Below are positions 27,271 to 32,259 of a DNA stretch of 32,259 nucleotides, in pieces. The stretch is from contig NC_049988.1 of the NCBI RefSeq assembly GCF_000003815.2, positions 4,642,816 to 4,675,074 of the forward strand, in the 5' to 3' direction. The DNA is from Branchiostoma floridae. Taxonomy: Eukaryota > Chordata > Leptocardii > Amphioxiformes > Branchiostomatidae. The stretch's first letter is position 1; each line of letters starts with the position of its first letter. The notes below the pieces were generated by a model that saw only the letters and a list, made by a program, of their open reading frames with translations, was not told where the DNA came from and did not search any database. A program made the position numbers and the translations under genes.

Positions 27271-29340
27271 CTACGTCTCAATAATATCTAGCTTAAGCTT
27301 GTGACTCTGTTCAGCCTTCCCAAGGTAGTTGGCCGCCATGCAAATGTAGTTCCCGGCATCCTCAGCAACGGTAGCCGTGATAACGAGAGTTCCGTCGTCC
27401 TGTACGTCATATCCGGGATACTCAGTGAGGTGAGGAGAGATCACAAAGCCCCTTGGGGTGGTCCAAAAGACGTGGGCCGTCGGGCAGCCGCTCACTTTAC
27501 ACCTGGACGTGGGTAATTTGGAAAGAAAAAGTTGAAACAAGATGAAAAACTACCTCATGTTCTCAACGTTTATCTACCAACTAAAACATCCCAATTGAAT
27601 AAGGCTTTAAGTCTAAAATTTTCCAATCTTCAGTTATCCGTAAAAATCATATGTATGATTCCGAACTTAAGATAAACCAAACCGGTATAGTAGATAAGGC
27701 TGGAATAATATGAAACGCAAATAGTACATTACATTCGGGAAAAAATAATAATAATATTTCCTCTATGCCTTACGTAAGTTTTGCGGGTTGACCGACAGCA
27801 GTGCTATTGTCACTCCCTGATGTGTCGACAGAGGGCGCCTCCTGATGCTCACAGTCACAGGTGAGGTTTGCCAGAGGAATGTCTCCCAAATTTCGACCTT
27901 TAAACTTTTCAGGACCAGAACAGTGGATATTCGTAATAACTGACTGACCTGGAACGTTAACGGCCTGTGAAAATGGCTTCATCTGACAGTCACAGTACCA
28001 AGGATTCCCCTGGTCCGCATACAGGTAAATCGGAAAAGCGCGGTCATATTTTAAGAGGTCACCTGGCAGCCATGTTAGATTGTTGTTGGTAACGTCGATA
28101 GAATGCACACCTTTTAGACCATGGAACGCTGCGGGGTCAATGACTGACAATTTGGCATTGCTCAAGCGCAAGCTGGAAAGCGTTGTCGAGTTTCCAAACG
28201 ACCAATCAGGGATGTGTACCAGAGGATTTCCTGAGAGGTCAAGTTGGGTCAAGTTTGTGAAGGGACGAAGAGCTTTCTCGGATACCTTTGCTAACATGTT
28301 ACTAGCAAGCTGTAGATTAGATACGTTTGAGACGGAAACAAAGTCGCTTTCGTCAAGAGTCTCTATCTTATTATGGCTAAGACTCAGAATTTGAGTCTGC
28401 TTTACCGCGGAAAGTGCCTGAGAGGGTACTTTGTTCAGCTGGTTATTTTCAACCCTAAGTTCAACCAAACTGTGGAGTCCGGTCAAGGCATCAGGTGCAA
28501 GTCCGCCATCTTGGATTGCAGAAATGTTCGAAATGTCCAGTTTCAGAAGGGAGTTTAGAGATGTAAATTGTCCCCCGGGTAGACTCTTGATAGGATTGTT
28601 TGAAATATCGAGAATCCGGGAATGTGTTATTACGTCCAGTCTTTCGGGTATGGACTGCAGACGGTTGTTTTTTACTGATATATCTGTCAACAAAGGCATG
28701 CCCTCAAATGACAGCTTCGTCAGACGATTGTTGTTCAAGTTCAAGCTTCCCAAAGAACGAAGATTAGCCAACGTATTGCCGGTATCCATCAGCTCGTTGT
28801 TGCTTAAATCTAATGAATTCAACATAACCAGATCCTTAAAGTCGTCCTCATTGAGGGTAACAATATCATTGTCATTGAGGGCCAGTGTTAGAAGGTTTTT
28901 AAGCCCAAGCAAAGCACTACGAACAGATACCAGCATATTATGGTCTAGCATGAGGAAAAGCATTTCTTCTTGAGTTTGGAACGCGCGTGGCTCAATAGAT
29001 TTTACCTGACTGTTGCTCAGGTTTAGAGTCTGAAGTTTAAAACTTCCCGTGAATATGTCGGCGCCGATATTGCCAATCTGATTCTTGCTCAAATCCACGA
29101 TCACTAAGTTTTTCAGGTTTGAAAAAGAGGCAGTCTGTAGTTTTGTCAAACCAGCACTTTTTATATATACCTCTCTTAACTGTTTGTTTTCTGCAAAGAA
29201 TTTGGTCGGTATGATTCCTAGTTTATTTTCTTTAGCAAGGAAACTGGTCAAATTCTTGATGTCTTTTAGAATGGAAGGGTCAACTTTGGTCAGAGACAAT
29301 CCCGGGTTGCTTGAGAGTGAGAGCAGTGACATGTTGGTGA
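27271..29340 (-). pseudogene. LRR-Ig gene copy 3, 5'-truncated
   Basis: Minus strand. Exon 3 remains from 29340 to 27774 (donor GTAAGG) and exon 4 from 27502 to 27271 (TAG). The reading frame is open throughout and encodes LRRs from TNMSLLSLSS onward, an intact LRRCT and an intact Ig domain (FW, DAGNYICMAANYL). Homology with copies 1 and 2 stops abruptly at 29340, so the first 57 nt of exon 3 are missing. No counterpart of exon 2, of exon 1 or of the signal peptide is visible from 29341 to the window end. No splice acceptor of correct phase is visible near the break; an AG in front of GTAAATAATGG would give phase 0 instead of phase 1. It is either a truncated duplicate at the edge of the tandem array or a gene split by a large insertion whose 5' part lies beyond the window. 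The lack of internal stops suggests a recent origin or ongoing gene conversion. Confidence 0.75.
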
Positions 29341-29735
29341 ACACACCATTATTTACCTATTTTGGTCTATCAGACCATCCCCGAAGAGGAAAAAAGTCGT
29401 GTTTTTGCCTGAAATCAGGCGAAAATTAATGAGCGCGTTGATGTCATCCATGAAATGTACTTGCTGTGGCCTAAGATACATTATCGGACAAGAGGGATTT
29501 TCACCACTTTACCTTTGAAAACCCTCCGCAATTTTGCTCAATGTCAAACTGGGTGTGATGGATCAGATCAAGATTAATGAGTGGGATTTCCTGACTTTGA
29601 TCCCGGGATTAGTTTTTAATCCATCCTGATTACATGGACGCCTTTTTTTTATCCACTCCTGTCACAGAGTGGGTGAGTGATGATGTGATTTTTTATGCGA
29701 TGTGTGATTTCTAGGAAAACCGTACTGTGAAGGTT
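29341..29735. other. Sequence beyond the copy 3 breakpoint, gene-free
   Basis: No homology to the tandem unit is seen beyond 29340. GTGTGATGGATCAGATC and TTAATCCATCCTGATTACAT form a weak inverted pair at 29556-29636. Nothing else was recognised. Confidence 0.35.
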
Positions 29736-29739
29736 GCGG

Positions 29740-29900
29740 TAAGGGGAGTCCCATAGCCTTTTTTGACGCCGTAGGGACTGTGTCTACATCCCGATCTTGT
29801 GCCCTTGGGAAAGGCACTTTTTACAGCTTTCCTCACCTAACTCCGGTGTGAATAAGTACCTAGCTGCGGCTAGTGGCAGTGGCAGGCCTTTGTGACAGTG
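29740..29900 (+). mobile_element. SINE-like repeat fragment
   Basis: CCGATCTTGTGCCCTTGGGA, AAGGCACTTTTTACAG, CTAACTCCGGTGTGAATAAG and TACCTAGCTGCGG. It is related to the body of the minus-strand repeat at 9515-9950 (GATCTTGTGCCC, AAAAGGCACTTAAC). The tRNA head is not intact. Confidence 0.5.
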
Positions 29901-29904
29901 ATAA

Positions 29905-31060
29905 GTTTTAGGGGCATGTTCGGGCATGACGCACCCGCTATACACGAGTAAGGGGTAGAAGGAACCCCTTACATCCTTTGTCGAAAATCCACCTAGGAGA
30001 CGGATACTCCAAATAACAAACCTGCATCTGCTAGGACTGTCTTACACGTGACATGCAATTCTGCCCTGTGAGATTTGTAGTGTGCCAGTGGACGAGAGGG
30101 CGGAGAAGGAAGTGCACATTCCTCGTTCACGTCATGTGCAGGCCAGGCACCTAAGCAGACGGGGAGTAACTGTCTACCTACCAGGCGAGTCACTGTCTTC
30201 CGAGACAGATGGATGCCAACGACTAGATAAAAGTATTGGAGGGCAAAGCCCATTTCTCTCCTATATACCACCGTCTTTTACCTGCGAAGTCTGACACGAA
30301 TTTTTTTATTTTTTATTTTCTGCTTGGAGGAAAGTAGTGTAAAGTAGCTTTCCAAAGTCTAGGTATAAGGTCTCGTTGATGATACGAGTGAATACTCGAC
30401 CCGGTGCGCCCATGCAGCCTTGAGATACCACCTTTAGAACATCACAACGTTAACATCATCATCATCATCATCCGGGCGTTAACAGACAGACCAGATCATT
30501 TCAAACTCTTATGTGCATATGAAAGACCTACATTTAACCTTCTATACCCGTCTGGCATGGCAAATACTAGGGTCACATTTCCAAACAGGGTCTTGGACGA
30601 GCTGTTTACGTAAAAGTCTGAATATCAAGAAGTATACACAAGTTATGCTTATTACTAATTTCATTCTACGCTCTGTGTGTTTTGTTCTGTTTTTTTTTTA
30701 ATGCTTGGCGTTGATTTTACGTTCCTGGATGCAATTAGCAACATAAAGATTCTTGTCATAGTCTTGGGAAATGTGTAAAAGCCTCAAATGTACTTAGAGT
30801 ATTGTTAATGACTGTAATTATGTCCATGTCAAATTCTATTTGTATTGTTTTTGGCTCTGTCAGGATCGATATCCCTTTGTTATACGGGCCACAGGCTAGT
30901 TGGGCAGCCCTGGCTGTGTGTACTGAATACCCAAAATTCATAAGAATGACAAATTCAATTCAATTCGAACTCAATATCACTAAACTATACTAGTCTAATC
31001 ATACTATTCTAATTAAAACTTATACACAACTAGAAAGGTCGACATTTGCTTGAGAGCAAA
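29905..31060. other. Gene-free stretch
   Basis: A short (ATC)n run at about 30454-30471. Opposing short open frames at 29993-30294 have no domain. No supported gene. Confidence 0.3.
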
Positions 31061-31066
31061 TACAGC

Positions 31067-31821
31067 ATATTTCAGCCATCTCCCTCATGCAACAATAGGC
31101 CTTGAGGTCGTTGACCCCTTTGGTCATTGGAAAATGACCCCAAAAATTCCCAAATATATCATTTTAAAGTGTCCCATGCCAAAAATTATACATGGGTCAT
31201 TTGGATAATTATCTAGATCACCCCTTTACCACATTTCGTGTCATTTGGTTGTAAAATGAGGGAACAGGAGCCAAAAATGTCCAATTTTTGTCCAAAAATG
31301 GCCGTAAAATCGCAATATTAAGCATTATGTTGTACTGTATGGAAAAACTGTTATTGAATTCATGTGCACATAATTGAAGGGCACTTTTATACCAACTTTC
31401 AGGTCATTCGGTTGTAAAACGAGGGTACAGGAGGCAAAAATGTGCTTTTTTGTCCAAAAATGGCCAAAAATCGCAAAATTAAGCATTTTGTTGTACCGTA
31501 TGCCAAAACTGTTATTAAATCTTGGTGGGCATATGATCAAGGCACCTCTTTACCAAATTTCATGTCATTCGGCTGTAATACCAGGGTACAGGAGCCCAAA
31601 ATATACATAAAAATTGACAAAAACCTCAATAAAATCAGTTTAAAGGCAGATATGAAAAAAATAAAAAAAAAAACCCCGAGGGTATTGGCTTACTCTACCT
31701 TTGTGCCAAATTTCAAGTCAATCGATTTGAAAATGGCGGAGTTGATTCGATTTGACAGGAGAAAGAAAGAAACATTACGAATACAATATATTTCACCATA
31801 CCTATGGTATGGCTGAAATAT
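31067..31821. mobile_element. TIR element of 755 bp with internal tandem units
   Basis: Terminal inverted repeats ATATTTCAGCCAT at 31067-31079 and 31809-31821. Inside, about three diverged units of 155-175 bp start near 31230, 31400 and 31556 (CATTTCGTGTCATTTGGTTG, TTTCAGGTCATTCGGTTGTA, TTTCATGTCATTCGGCTGTA), each followed by an ACAGGAG motif and usually CCAAAAATGG. The open frames here follow the repeat and are not genes. Confidence 0.65.
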
Positions 31822-32259
31822 AAATAGTTATACATGTAGACTAGAATCCTTGGTCTTCGAAACAAAAAATCTAGCCTCCATGGCCCCATAGGTCGCTAAA
31901 AAATGGTATGCTCTTGTTAGAAGCTTTGGAACAAAATTACTCAAGAAATATTTGTCGATATTTCATTCAATATATCTTTCTCATCCATATCGTATTGAAA
32001 TGCAAAAAGTATATTCAACAAAATAGATAACTTTGCTTGAAGTATCCAGCGATTGCAACCATGTCACACTTCCTTGCTTGGGCCTTTGTTAACAAAAGTT
32101 CTTTTTCCCAAACTCCCCACCCACTTCATTGCCAAAAATATTATATCTATGTTATTACTATTTCTACCACATTGTTTTAATTTTCTTCTATGTTATGATT
32201 CAGAATCTCCAGCTACAAAGCGTGAATCCAAGCTTTCTTTGACGTAATGCCATATGAAA
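31822..32259. other. Gene-free AT-rich end of window
   Basis: No feature recognised. Confidence 0.3.

Noticed and set aside
29993-30294. Opposing open frames of 70-92 aa
   Set aside because: Overlapping on both strands with no domain and no splice partner.

Overview
This is a eukaryotic genomic window with small introns, canonical GT-AG splice sites and very dense mobile-element debris. It most likely comes from a cephalochordate (amphioxus, Branchiostoma). The reasons are a tandem cluster of intron-containing LRR-plus-Ig (LRRIG-type) genes, a class known to be greatly expanded in amphioxus, plus many short inverted-repeat elements (MITEs) and tRNA-derived SINEs. The species call is inference from content.

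Layout. Positions 1-16,000 are gene-poor and packed with repeats. They hold tRNA-derived SINE heads, a LINE 3' end, several foldback MITEs, at least six copies of one MITE family whose ends read CCCCCTTTCCACTAG, a Tc1/mariner-like element with TA flanks, and two paralogous GA-rich segments. Two short but convincing paralogous signal-peptide exons (minus strand, 2031-2090 and 8339-8398) share promoter sequence and mark the 5' ends of two unfinished secreted-protein genes. Their downstream exons could not be identified.

Positions about 17,300-29,340 hold three head-to-tail copies, all on the minus strand, of a secreted LRRIG-like gene. Copies 1 and 2 are complete four-exon models of identical exon lengths (126, 106, 1624 and 232 nt, encoding 695 aa). 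Each has a signal peptide, LRRNT, about 19-20 LRRs, LRRCT, one C-terminal Ig domain and then a stop. There is no transmembrane segment, so the proteins should be secreted. Copy 3 lacks exons 1-2 and the first 57 nt of exon 3, and appears to be a 5'-truncated pseudogene. Comparing the copies shows gene-conversion-like mosaicism. It also gives empty-site proof for three MITE insertions: one 36 bp upstream of the copy 1 ATG, one in copy 1 intron 3, and one that duplicated the stop codon of copy 2. A TTAGGG telomere-type array sits in copy 1 intron 2, directly against the exon 3 acceptor.

Positions 29,341-32,259 are intergenic, with a SINE-like fragment and a 755-bp TIR element built from internal tandem units. 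The genes are probably paralogous extracellular recognition or adhesion proteins; nothing in the window fixes their ligands.
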